From assembly GCA_026545225.1 (NCBI GenBank), contig CM048849.1, positions 32,312,336-32,376,335 on the forward strand: a DNA stretch of 64,000 nucleotides, in the 5' to 3' direction. Made by a program: the position numbers and the translations under genes. Numbering within the stretch: the stretch's first letter is position 1; each line of letters starts with the position of its first letter. This DNA is from Cornus controversa (taxonomy: Eukaryota > Streptophyta > Magnoliopsida > Cornales > Cornaceae). Positions 23,675 through 34,788 of the stretch are shown here, one piece after another. The notes beneath the pieces are model-generated. The model saw only the letters and a list, made by a program, of their open reading frames with translations, was not told the DNA's origin and did no database searches.

Positions 23675-26600
23675 ATGGGTTCAATTTCCGATCCGGGCGA
23701 GCTCGGCGAGTTGACTCAGCCGAGCTTCGACGATTTCCAGAGGCAGACCTCGCTGATGACGAGCTGTACACTTCTGTGGAAAGAGCTGTCTGACCACTTC
23801 TCTTCTCTCGAGCAGGACCTCCTGAAGAAGTCCGAAGCTCTGAAGAAGAAGATCAAAACCCTAGACACGCAGACCAAGGAGTCCCTCCAAGTCCTCCAGA
23901 AGCGCGAGGTCACCATCGATGGTTCGGTCTCGATCGCTCTCGAAAAGGTCAAAGAGCGCAAGGAGGCTGCACTCGGCGCTCTCGACGAAGAAGAGGCCGA
24001 GCCCCAAGTCGATAACGATGATGGCCTGTTGCTGAAGTTGAGATCTTACTGTACCAAGATGGATTCCGAGGGCTTTTGGAGGTTTGTGACTGTGAGGAAG
24101 AAGGAATTGGACTCGATGAGAGCTCAAATGGCAATGGCGTTGGCCGACTGTGTCGATCCGGCGAGGTTTGTGTTGGAGGCGATTTCCGAGGTGTTTCCGG
24201 AGGATAAGAGGGTGGAGAAGAGCGAGAGAGTGAATGATTTGGGGTGGGCGTGTGTTTTGGTTCTGGAATCACTGATTCCGGTGGTGGTCGATCCGATATT
24301 GGGGAATTCGAGGCTTTTGGTGACGCCGACGGTGAAGGAACGGGCAAAAGAGTTCGCGGAGACGTGGAAGGCGAGCTTGGACCAGCGAGGTGGAATTGAG
24401 AACGTGAAGACACCGGACGTGCATACGTTTTTGCAACATTTGCTGACTTTTGGGATTGTTAAGAAGGAGGATCTTGATTTGTATAGGAAGCTCGTTGTGG
24501 GGTCTGCTTGGCGGAAGCAAATGCCAAAGCTTGCTGTTTCTCTTGGGCTTGGTAATAAAATGCCTGGTATGTAATGTTGTCAGCTCTATTCATCTCTACT
24601 TTCTTGCTCATTTTCCCGTTGGTTTTCATTTTCTGCTCTATGTAGTTCTACATGTTTCTTCAGCTGTTTTAAGTTTCTATCCAAATTCCAGAACTAGTTT
24701 CTTATAGTAGTTTGCAACATACAAGAAAACATATGCAATAGCATAATGAAATATTAGATGAATCCTGAATTGGGTGTTTCAGCGTCCGTTGTGTAAAGTA
24801 ACAGAGTGAATATTATGTCATTGTACTTCTTACTGGCACTTAATCCATTCCGCCCTTTGTATATAGATCACTTAGGTGGAACGTGTTTGAGGTATTTCTA
24901 AAACAGTTGTGATTTTCTTTCAACGAGGAATGATTTTTGTTATATAGTGTTGTTAATTTGAAACCACTTGATTTGACATGTAGAAATTTGTTCCTATTAG
25001 TTTACTTATACCAAAAATACAGAACATAGAGTATCCCATCTAAGTTGATTTATTTTTGTGTGTGGTCCTTTTCTTCAACCGCCCTGTATACATTGATTGT
25101 ATTAGATTTTGGTTGTCTGATAAAGAATAAAACTGGATGAGGAACAAAGATATATTTTTGGATTGCTAGATTATATGTTATGGGACCACCGTGTTTTGGA
25201 ATGTGGGGTCGAAAAAGGATATTGCTAGGATATTATTGTTTTCTGTTGAATCATTTTTCAATTGAGATCTCCTACTTGTTGGGCAAAACTCCAACTCTTT
25301 AGACCACAAATTGGTTTATCTGAACAGTTGTCACATCACTTATTACTGCTTTATTACTTATTTATTTGTTGGTTACGTCATCTATTACCAGTTTATTGCA
25401 CTCGTCACTTGTCTCCCTTTGTTGTTTGACACATAACGTGTGCGCACATTGCCCATCCAAGTGTACTTTGTTGACTACCAGCGTCCTTTAATCTATGTTA
25501 CATGGACTCGTCAATAGCAGGTGAAGTATCCGTGTCTGAAACACATTGCTCGGACATGGGTATGGGATATGTGTTTCACTTTTTTGGTTGGATATGCACT
25601 TAAAAACCATGTTCAATAATTCAGTTTTATTATATTATTGCTTCAAAATGAGTGAAACTTATCAAAAAAAAAATTGCTTCAAAATGAATGAAATGCCAAT
25701 ATTGCACACTATGTTACATAAGGATGTTATTTGATCTTTCATAGCAAGTCATTTATAGTGGTATTACTGGTGTATGCTCCAAGGTGAGCACTTGAGCACC
25801 AATGTTGTAGTAGGCCAAGAGAAGACTTCACAGTTTTGGGTCTACCGTGACCAACTTCTGTTCCTGTGCTTGTGTTTGTGCGCGCGTGTGTGTGTATGCA
25901 TTATATATATTAACTTGATACTTTTCTATAAATGGTTACCTTATAGATGTTAAATATTAGGTTGATGAGTCAATGACATATGTAATATACTTGTTAAAGG
26001 TAAATAAAATTAAATAAATTATTCAGGGTTTTACATAATGGTTGTGGCCAATGTATCAGTAACAATTATGATGTGTGTCAAATGGGTAAAATGGCATTAT
26101 TTGGATACTTCTGCTTGCCTACATGTAACATATAGCTATTTTTTGTTATTACCAAATAATTTCTGCTTTATAGGACAATCCAAAATTAGGTGATTGACCT
26201 TCTAATATTCTGTGTTCTATAGTAACACATGACTGATAATTAAATAACTCCACTTCGGTGACCCATTCTTTTAAATCTAACTTGGAAATTTTGTGGGACT
26301 TAAAGCTATGATAATTTTTTTTTTTTGTTGAAAATGGAGATCAAGAGATTTTTTGAGTCTCGACTTTTTTCAGTGGCTCACTCTGCATGTTCTGCTATTT
26401 TTTCTCTCCCTTCCAGTTATCTTTATCTTGGGTAAACCCTATTTTTTTTGGTTGGGTATGCACCGGATATCTGTACCTATTCTCATTTGTGTAGTGATGA
26501 AGCTGGCCGACTTATCTGACTAATAGATACTGCCCCTAATCATCTGGTCTATAATCTTTGTAAACTAATCTCAGTTTAGTTCTTTTTTTTCCCCTTCCGA

Positions 26601-29600
26601 TAAGTAAACAAAGAAATTGTAAAAGGGATCCCACTGAGATTCGTTTAGTTCTTTATCCTTTAGTTTGAGAAATTTATTTATTGTCTTTATATCGTATCAC
26701 TTTTTGTCTGGTCTTTAGTTATAAATGTTGTAGGGACCACTTGAAGTCTTGTCCATTATAATCCTAGTTGTTCGAATTAGAGTTTTCAATAAAATATGGC
26801 CACATGTAGTGTGAACCTCTTGTTGGACAGATACCTTTTTAGTGTCAAAAAAGTTATACCACTAGATGATGCTTTTGTGTTTTTGTCCATGAGTATATGG
26901 CTTGCAGCTCCTTTCAAGTACTTCTATAAATGGATGCTTCCATATATGTAAGGTCGATGAGAGAACCGCATGAACTAGCCGTAAGCACTTAGCATTGGAG
27001 ATAAAAAGAGACAGGTAAGCGGTATGAACTTGGATTATCAATCACTCTTCTGGTAAAATAAAAATTCACGATTGGTCCATGCATGATCATCAAAATTGCA
27101 ATCCGGATTGTAGCATTGCACAGTCTTGCAATCCAAATTTATCAAAAATATCGATTCAAATTATTTGAAAAATCACGAAGGGTAGTTGTGGTAGGACTGT
27201 TTTATGATTGTTCAAGGTCGTAGGATTGCTATATGATTGTTCAGGGTCGTAGGATTGCTATAGGATAGTAAAAGGATCGTGCCATCGTCCATGCATGTAA
27301 AGAACCAATAATTTGTTTTTCTTCTTATTGCAGTTGAGATTATTTGTAGTGGAATGATTTTCACCTTCTGTCAAAAATGTTGGTTGTTATGGCATATGCA
27401 ATTGTTATTTGGTAGATTGTGTTACTAGTTTTCTTGATTTGTTTCATTAAAAAGTAATTTGGTATTATAAAGCCAACATTTATGCAAGGAAAAATAGGCA
27501 TAGAAGGATCCGAACCTTAATCTTTCCATGTACAACATTAATTTTTAATTGCACAGTGTTAGGGTTACCTTGTGAGCTACATCATCAAATTGACTTTCAT
27601 GAACTTGTAAATAGATGCATGCTCAATATGTTGTAATAATATTCTTTTTAATGTTTGAGATTTGCTTTATTTTTTTATTTTATCTATTCTAACAATTCTG
27701 TACTTATATATATATCTATATAAATTTTTTTAGTGTTTTTGCTTCATTTTATAGGATCTTATGATTATCAATTCAATCCTACAGTCTGACCCCACTGCCA
27801 TCAACTCAACACAGCAATGCCATTTCAGATAAATTTTCTTGATTTCTTCCATTAAAAAGTAAATTTTGGTACTACAAAACATGCATTTTTGTAAGGAAAA
27901 TTGGGCATAGAAGGATCTGAATCTTGATCTTTCCATGCACAGCATTACCTTTTCATTGCACAGCGATAGGGTTATAGCTTCTAACCTACATTATCAAATT
28001 TACTTGCATTAATTGCACGTACATGCATGTTCAATATGTTGTAATAAATATTCCTTTTTTATTTAATCTGTTTCAGAGTTGTTTCAGTTCTAGTGTTTTC
28101 CCCCTCATTTTCTAGGACTTACAACCCTCAATTCAATCTTATAATCCAATCCTATAGACTCCGCAATCAATCTAACATAGGGATCCCGATCCTAACAACC
28201 TTGGATCCAAGGGAGTTTTCTGGCATTGTTATTCATTGTTATTTCATCTGTCAAATAAAGCACTTCCTGTTAGCCTAGTTATCCTGTCCTTTTAGCTTTT
28301 CAGAAGTAGCCGAATTCCAATAAAGTAGTTGGTATAGAAGTGTCTGGGTGCTCTCTCTCTCTTCTTTGTTGTACTATTATTTATTAAATAGCATCTTCAG
28401 ATATGTCTGTCTGAGCTAGTCTAGATAGCTGACAAAAGAGATGTTAAAAGGTATCAACTTTCGGGGTGCATTGGCGGCTCACTGTCCATGTAAAATAATT
28501 ATAAATCAGAGCATGTGGCTAATAGAACACAAAGCTGAGCCCCATCTATTGTCGTAGAAGCTGAGGAAAAGGCAGCGAGCAGTTCTTGACGTAGTATAGC
28601 AACGGGCCTCCAGATGACAAGCCCTTGTTCTCGCCCTACCGCTTTTATTTTTATTTATTTATTATTATTATTGTTACGAATCTTGACAAGTGTTGATCTA
28701 CTTGTGCTTTATCCATATGTGCGCTATGTGTATGTTCTAATTATTTGGGGGCATGCTTTATCACTGAGTTTCTTTCATGCATTCAATTCTATACCCTCTT
28801 ACCCTTTTACCGGGGGGAAAAAAAAACTATGCTGTTTCTTTTGTGTTATCTTAACCAGATATGGTTCTCAATTGACCTTTGCTGGTGCTAGTTTTGTGTG
28901 TTTTGTGATTTTTCAGTTATCTAGGTCTTTTACATGGTTTACTGGAGTCTGGACATGTTTCAATATCTTAATAGATTAATGAGATAAGATATTATATTGC
29001 ATAGTAATCACGGAATGGTATATAATTGAGTTTTGAATGATTTTGTGCTTTTATTCTGTGCAGATATGATTGAAGAATTAATTAGTAGGGGACAGCAGGT
29101 TGATGCAGTGCATTTCACCTATGAAGTTGGCCTTGTGGACAAGTTCCCCCCTGTACCACTGCTGAAGGCTTTCCTAAAGGATGCAAAAAAGGCTGCAACT
29201 TCTATATTGGAGGATCCCAACAATTCTGGCCGAGCTGCGGTATTTACTGCCGCATTTTTCCTTAATTATCTTGTGTTGTATTCAATTTTTACTGTAGGTA
29301 CCTTCATATAATTGCATTGAATTCCTTTATGTATTTTTATGTTATCCTATGGGCCAGACATCATGTGTGTCCTCCTTGCTCTCCCCAATTACCAGGTTTT
29401 CAGTCATGGGTCTGCTCATACTTTAGTAATATATACATATGTTTCTCTTTATGAAGTTCTATACGTATCTGTATTGCAGAGAACCTAACGTTAGTCTATC
29501 CTTTTGTCGAAAGGTTGTCACATTTTAATTTGATAGAGAAAACTCGCTCCCCGGGTTAATGAATTCTTCATTCTAGGTGCATTTTATCTGCCTATTGGCA

Positions 29601-30225
29601 ATAAATTTCCTCTCGGGTTGCAATCTTTTCCAGATTGGACAACAGTTTCGCATTGATTTACAGTTACCATATACAGGTTTTGTTCTGGATTAGAACAGAA
29701 AACAGGATTTTAAAGTGGGTGATTATTATTATTTTGCAGTACCTAGCTGCACGGAAAGAGCAGTCAGCACTGCGGGCTGTTATCAGGTGCATTGAAGAGT
29801 ACAAACTTGAGGCTGTATTCCCTCCAGAGAACCTCAAGAAGCGCTTTGAACAGTTGGAGAAGGCCAAGAGTGAGAAGAAAAAGCCAGCTGCAGTCCCTGC
29901 CAACAAACGAACAAGAGCTAGCAATGGGGGCCCTATGCCTCCTGCGAAGGCTGGCCGCTCTACAAATGCTTATGTTTCATCCTTCCCAGCTGCTCCCACA
30001 TTCATCAGATCTCCCTCACACACTCAATACCCTGCTGCTGGGATTCCAGCCTACCCACCAGCCCCCGCCATGTATGGAAGCAGGAGTCCTTCTTATGCCT
30101 ACTCGCCTGAAGCAGCCCCCCCAGCCCTTGCGGGATCATATCCAGGAGCTCCATTGAATTATCCTGCCTATGGAGGCTACGGCAATGGAATGGCACCAGC
30201 TTATCAGCAGGCTTACTACCGTTAG
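23675..30225 (+). CDS. FRL4: FRIGIDA-like protein 4 (FRL4 type), three exons, 517 aa
   Basis: The exons are 23,675-24,566, 29,064-29,239 and 29,740-30,225. All introns are GT-AG and phases join without a stop, giving 517 residues, close to Arabidopsis FRL4A/FRL4B. A coiled-coil-like stretch spans roughly residues 40-90 (EALKKKIKTLD). The Frigida domain follows at about 105-390, with SEGFWRFVTVRKKELD, EVFPEDKR, ILEDPNNSGRAA and ARKEQSALRAVI. A basic KEKKKPA-type linker with NKRTR may be a nuclear signal. The Pro/Ala/Tyr-rich tail ends PAYQQAYYR. FRIGIDA itself is a scaffold that activates FLC to delay flowering. The role of FRL4-type members is less defined, so a chromatin or flowering role is inference. 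Intron 1 is unusually long (4.5 kb). I start at ATG 23,675 because it begins the family's N-terminus. Confidence 0.95.
24567..29063 (+). other. FRL4 intron 1 (4.5 kb)
   Basis: The donor is G|GTATGT and the acceptor is TTCTGTGCAG. I find no further coding exon inside. The intron contains a two-copy ~404-bp tandem duplication (27,430-28,210), a short repeated phrase gtaggattgctat near 27,220-27,260, and a GT microsatellite near 25,880. Confidence 0.8.
27430..28210. repeat. Tandem duplication of ~404 bp in FRL4 intron 1
   Basis: Copy one (27,430-27,833) and copy two (27,834 to about 28,210) share tttcttgattt, cattaaaaagtaa, ggcatagaaggatc, atctttccatg, attgcaca, tcaatatgttgtaata and tcaattcaatc in the same order. 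Divergence and small indels show the duplication is old. It lies wholly inside the intron. Confidence 0.75.
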
Positions 30226-30796
30226 ACATGACTGGTCTTTGAAGATGGTGACACTGATATCATGACCGTGACTTCTCTGAAATGTTGTCTAGATGGTTTG
30301 TAATGACTAACCTTTTAATGGTAGCGATATGTGTGTGTTAATCCTTAATCCTGACCTCTGTCCCGGTTCCGGTTCTTGCTTCGCCAAGTTCAGTTGTATT
30401 TTTAATGTCCCGACTAAACTTGTAGTACTAGGTGATTGTGAAAAGTAATTAAGAAAACTGCTTAACAAGGACTCGTCGTATCACGACTGATGGCAGGTCT
30501 TTTGCAGGAAACTCTTTACAATAATTGTGCTCTCATTCTGTACTTCCCATTCATTTCTCGAGCAATTCTGAATTTCGGTTCCACGAAGAGTGAAGAAAGT
30601 CGGCCAAATTTAGTGTTAGTGAATATATATTTGATAAATACTTTTTTGAGGTAGGGTTTGCTCATTGTTTTGTGCCCCTGGGCGCACAAGGGAATAGAAT
30701 TTGTATCTTGGCTGAGCAAATTACAATAGATAGTGTTTTACTGGAGTGAGATTTTGGAGATCCATCTGTTGAGTGGGTTTATGAAAGCATTTCTAG

Positions 30797-31424
30797 TAGG
30801 GCTGCAACTTGGGCGGGTTAGAGGTACAATTCGGGCTTAACTCTACATATGAAATGTTCAACCTTACTTTCAACCCTAATCCTACTTTCAACCCTAATTG
30901 TTCAACCCTAGTCCAACTCATTCTTAAATTTTTAAACTCGGGTTGGCAACTCGGGTTGAGATTTCGGGTTAGAAAGTCGGGTTAATTCGGGTTATCTATA
31001 TTACCAATCTCCATATTGAAAATTTAAAGTGATCTTTAATAAGTTTTATATTATATTACTCCTAAACACACACACAAAATTAAAAATTTAATGCAAATTT
31101 CTAAAAAATTACAAACAAATTTTTAGAAAATTAATTATCCAAAGTGTTAACATACAATAAATTAAGATTTAAATAAAGAAAGTTTAAAAGAAAAATGTTA
31201 TCATAATTTGAATATTATATATAATATATTTAAAATAAAAACTATGTATAAAAATAATATTACAATTCGGGTTCGGGTTGTTGACACCTCAATCCTAATT
31301 AAGTTCGGGTTGAGGTTTTTCAACCCAAGCTCAACCCTAATTGTAAAAATAGTTGCCCAAGCTCGTAAAAAATCGGGTTAGACTCGGGTTGAATTTGGGT
31401 TACCCAACCCAAATTGCACCCCTA
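30797..31424. mobile_element. hAT-type non-autonomous element, 628 bp
   Basis: An exact 8-bp target duplication ATTTCTAG (30,789-30,796 and 31,425-31,432) flanks the element. The ends TAGGGCTGCAACTTGG and, reverse-complemented, TAGGGGTGCAATTTGG are the inverted repeats. Subterminal repeats of cgggttgg/aacccgaa type fill both arms. The 8-bp duplication and TAGGG ends are typical of plant hAT MITEs. There is no transposase. It lies about 570 bp after the FRL4 stop codon. Confidence 0.85.
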
Positions 31425-31844
31425 ATTTCTAGGGTTGGGCTACCTCCATGTTTGGGGAGCTGTGATAGCTCTACTGATCAAATGATTACATGACTAATGT
31501 TGCCTTTAGTAGAGGAAAGGAAGAGAAAAGGGAAAAGGGATTTCCTTCATTTTCTTCTTTCTTCCCTCTTTTCCCTCGAAAAAGGAGAACAGATAGGGAC
31601 TAACTTCTAGGTTGTAGATTCGTGATGGTGGCTTGAACATTCTATTATGCCCATAATTATTATGTTAATGACAAAATTTGACACGATAGGAAGTTAGAGA
31701 ATTTAAGTTAATTTTAAATTCAGACTAATATATATCAATCAACACAAAATTTGACACGACTTGTTTATTAAAAATTGTGTCACGTTGTACGTTTATTTAA
31801 ACGGGTAAATGGGTCATGTCCGGCGCCCACAAGATTGTTAAAAC

Positions 31845-32639
31845 TAGGGGTGCACACGGTACGGTTCCCCACGGTTCTTGGTGGAACCGGAACCGGAACC
31901 GTTACCAACGGTTCCTGATTTTCGGAACTGGAACCGGAACCGTTGAGGGTTGGAACCGTGAGGAACCGAACCGCAGTTCTCGGTTCGGTTCCGGTTCCGA
32001 ACTGCGGTTCCTTAGGATTTTTTATTTTTATTTTTATTTTAATGAAGCTTGAAAATACAAAATATATATGTATATTCATTAAATAAATGTGAGACCTACA
32101 ATCTAAAAATGGCACCCTATATATATATAATTATTATATTATATTATATACATATATACACATTACATATAATAATTATATATAATGTATATATATTATA
32201 TATAATAATTATATTATAACATAATTATTATATATAATATATATACATTATATATAATTATTATATATAATGTATATATATTATATATAATAATTATATT
32301 ATCATATATTATATATAATAATTATATTATAACATAATTATTATATATAATATATATACATTATATATAATTATTATATGTAATGTATATATATATATTA
32401 TATATTGTTATTATATTATATATATATATACACATATTTAATATAAAACGGTTCCGGTTCGGTTCCAAGGAACCATTACCCCCAACGATTTCGGTTCCGG
32501 TTCTACTGGTCCTGAAACCGGAACCGGAACCGTTGGTAACGGTTCCTAATTTTAGGAATCGGAACCGTAGCCACGGTTCGGTACGGTTCCGGTACGGTTC
32601 CCCTCGGTTCCGGTTCCGACGGCTCTTTGTGCACCCTCA
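31845..32639. mobile_element. hAT-type non-autonomous element with ggttccgg arms and AT-palindromic core
   Basis: An exact 8-bp target duplication GTTAAAAC (31,837-31,844 and 32,640-32,647) flanks the element. The ends TAGGGGTGCACA and, reverse-complemented, TGAGGGTGCACA are inverted repeats. Both arms hold many copies of the hexamer-like ggttccggttc and its complement. The core (about 32,115-32,430) is built of overlapping AT palindromes such as tatataattattatat and could form cruciforms. It is non-coding. Confidence 0.85.
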
Positions 32640-32899
32640 GTTAAAACCACAAATTCCCATCCGTAATCTGTAAATGGAGACCACCAAACTTGGTAGTTGA
32701 TCATTTTAGCAATTTTTCACATGGGATGCATAAAAATGAAATCTACATGTAACATTAGCAATAAGCAAAATCTTACTCTATTAAAAAAAAAAGCATCCCG
32801 TGAGCAAAATAAAAATAAAAATCACAATCTGATTTCTCTTTAAAAAGAGAAACTTAGAACTTTGACTTGAACATCAATGACACACATAGAATGAATGAT

Positions 32900-33361
32900 C
32901 TAGTCATTAGCAGTTGCTAGTTGCATTTTGAGCAACTCATCTTCAGGAATGGTCCTAATGTGACAATCCGATCTGGGATAGGACGCGCATAGCAACGCAT
33001 ACCCACCCTCCACAACGTCGTCGCTGAGCATGCCTTCACTCTGATCAACTGTGCCACTCAGAAGCCGAGCCGGGCATGTCATGCACACCCCGAGCTTGCA
33101 GTCATGTGGCACAGACAACCCACTGTCCAATGCTTTGGATAGGATGGTCTCGTCAGGGTCAACCTCGAGCTCAGTCGCAACACCCTCGTGCTCAATCACC
33201 ACTTTGTATGACTGCACGATGGTTAGGAGGGATGAATAATATCTGCGCGAGAAGCCGAACCGGGCTAGGGTGGGGCTTAGTTGCAGAGTAGGAAGGTTGG
33301 ACGCCCCTTTTGGTTTACTGAGAGAGAAGGAAGGAGATGTAGTGAAATTAAGGGTTGCCAT
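32900..33361 (-). CDS. FDC1: Ferredoxin C1, plastid 2Fe-2S electron carrier
   Basis: This single-exon, 153-residue protein has an N-terminal region rich in Ser, Thr, Leu and basic residues (about 1-50), which looks like a chloroplast transit peptide. A plant-type 2Fe-2S ferredoxin domain follows. The cluster ligands are Cys88, Cys93, Cys96 and Cys125, in the arrangement CX4CX2C...C. The C-terminal extension ending LKMQLATAND marks the FdC1 subtype, not leaf or root ferredoxin. In other plants FdC1 can take electrons from photosystem I but has a more positive redox potential and limited reactivity with the usual reductases. I start at ATG 33,361 because it begins the conserved MATL opening. 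The gene converges on FRL4 and has no intron. Confidence 0.95.
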   Translation of the reverse strand: MATLNFTTSPSFSLSKPKGASNLPTLQLSPTLARFGFSRRYYSSLLTIVQSYKVVIEHEGVATELEVDPDETILSKALDSGLSVPHDCKLGVCMTCPARLLSGTVDQSEGMLSDDVVEGGYALLCASYPRSDCHIRTIPEDELLKMQLATAND

Positions 33362-33371
33362 GTTTCCTTTT

Positions 33372-33405
<34 letters not shown>

Positions 33406-33507
33406 GAAATGAGGGGAGTGTTCTTTTGATGTGTGGTGTTTGAGAGGATAAGGTTTTGGTTGAGGTTGAATGGTAGTTTTGGTAATATATATATATATAT
33501 ATATATT
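33372..33507 (-). promoter_or_regulatory. Candidate FDC1 leader and TA-rich core promoter
   Basis: Reading towards FDC1, a long TATATA run (33,484-33,506) could serve as the TATA region. A CT/CA dinucleotide tract (33,372-33,406) follows just before the start codon, a common composition for plant leaders. No mapped start is available. Confidence 0.35.
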
Positions 33508-34032
33508 TTTTTTTCCTCTTTTGGGGTCAGGATTTTGGATTTAGGCCCTCAAATGTGATTTTTTTGAAAATTACAAATTGAAAATTCTTTACTTTACTCA
33601 AATATTTTGTATTTTCTTATTGGGTGGTTTGTCCGATTTGAAATATTCTCCACAATCGATTGTCCGTTAAATAAGCTAACCACATGCCACTTACAAAATA
33701 TTTGCTTAGCTTTCGAACACGGCAAATTTGGATTTTCGACCAAGCTCCATAATTCACATCTTTGTTGAAAGTTTTTTTTATTTATTGTTTTTTTTTTGTA
33801 ATTCCTAATCTAAAAAGTCAGAAAATACAAGATTTTCACCTACACAATCAAATTGTTGATAAAACGTAATTCAAAATGACATTTTCTTTTGACCCAATTT
33901 TTTCTCTAATTATTATTCAGTATTTTGTTTAGGTCAACAATCTCTTGTAGCCTGCTATCTCTAGCTTGCAAATGGGCCGAATAAATTTCTTCTTGGGCTG
34001 TGAAGGACCCGTCTTCATAAGCCTTGCACATA
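33508..34032. other. AT-rich FDC1 upstream sequence
   Basis: No gene is seen. The phrase tattttcttattgggtggtttgtcc near 33,608 recurs with one change near 35,130, showing a local duplication of unknown origin. Confidence 0.4.
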
Positions 34033-34041
34033 TTTATACAA

Positions 34042-34265
34042 GAGAAAATTAGATTTTGGTGACCAAAATTAAAAAAAATTTGCATTATAGTAACCTTAAA
34101 TTCAATAAAAGGTAAATCTGGACCAATTTAAAAAAATAATTGTCAATGAATAACCATTTAACTTTAATGTCTAAAATACCCTATCTTTTTATCTCTTTTT
34201 TGTTTTCTCGAATCGTACTCTCAAATATCAAAGTTTCAAAAAAGGCATAAAAGAATTCTAAGAAA

Positions 34266-34319
<54 letters not shown>

Positions 34320-34779
34320 GTATTACAATTAACGCATGTGCCTTTTTCTATTTGTTTCATGCATGTCTAGATTTTTTTTAATTTTTTTTTTTCCTTTTTG
34401 CCGCTAGTATGTCCAAGTTTAGCAGCTTAACCCTATTTCCAATTTAAAAAATGAACAATACCTTTTTCAATCTATCGTGAGTGTTCAAGAAACAGAAACA
34501 AAAAAATTAGGATTCGTTGGGTTATTAATACTAAATGTGAAGTTTGTAATTAATTGCACCCAGATTAGTTTTTTTTTTTTTGTTAATGATATATTAATAA
34601 ATAGGAATACATTTATATATATTATTATATCTTCTTTAGAATATATATATGTTCTACACAAGTAGAACATCTATATATGATCACTCATTAACAATTAATT
34701 TTTAAGTTTTGTCACTATCTATCTAACTTTTATTAAGTTTAAATTCACTCAATTTTGGTTACTTAAATCTAATTTTCCC
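34042..34779. mobile_element. Mutator-type MITE, 738 bp
   Basis: The exact 9-bp target duplication TTTATACAA (34,033-34,041 and 34,780-34,788) flanks the element. The ends GAGAAAATTAGATTTTGG and, reverse-complemented, GGGAAAATTAGATTTAAG form inverted repeats that continue through accaaaatt. The interior contains a long (AT)n run (34,266-34,316) and no transposase. The 9-bp duplication points to the Mutator superfamily. Confidence 0.85.
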
Positions 34780-34788
34780 TTTATACAA

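Noticed and set aside
23716-24520. Several minus-strand open frames opposite FRL4 exon 1
   Set aside because: They are shadows of the FRL4 coding frame, with Ser/Pro/Arg-rich composition typical of reverse translation.
31780-32673. Arg/Asn/Pro-rich frames on both strands near 32 kb
   Set aside because: They are translations of the ggttccgg arms of the hAT-type element.
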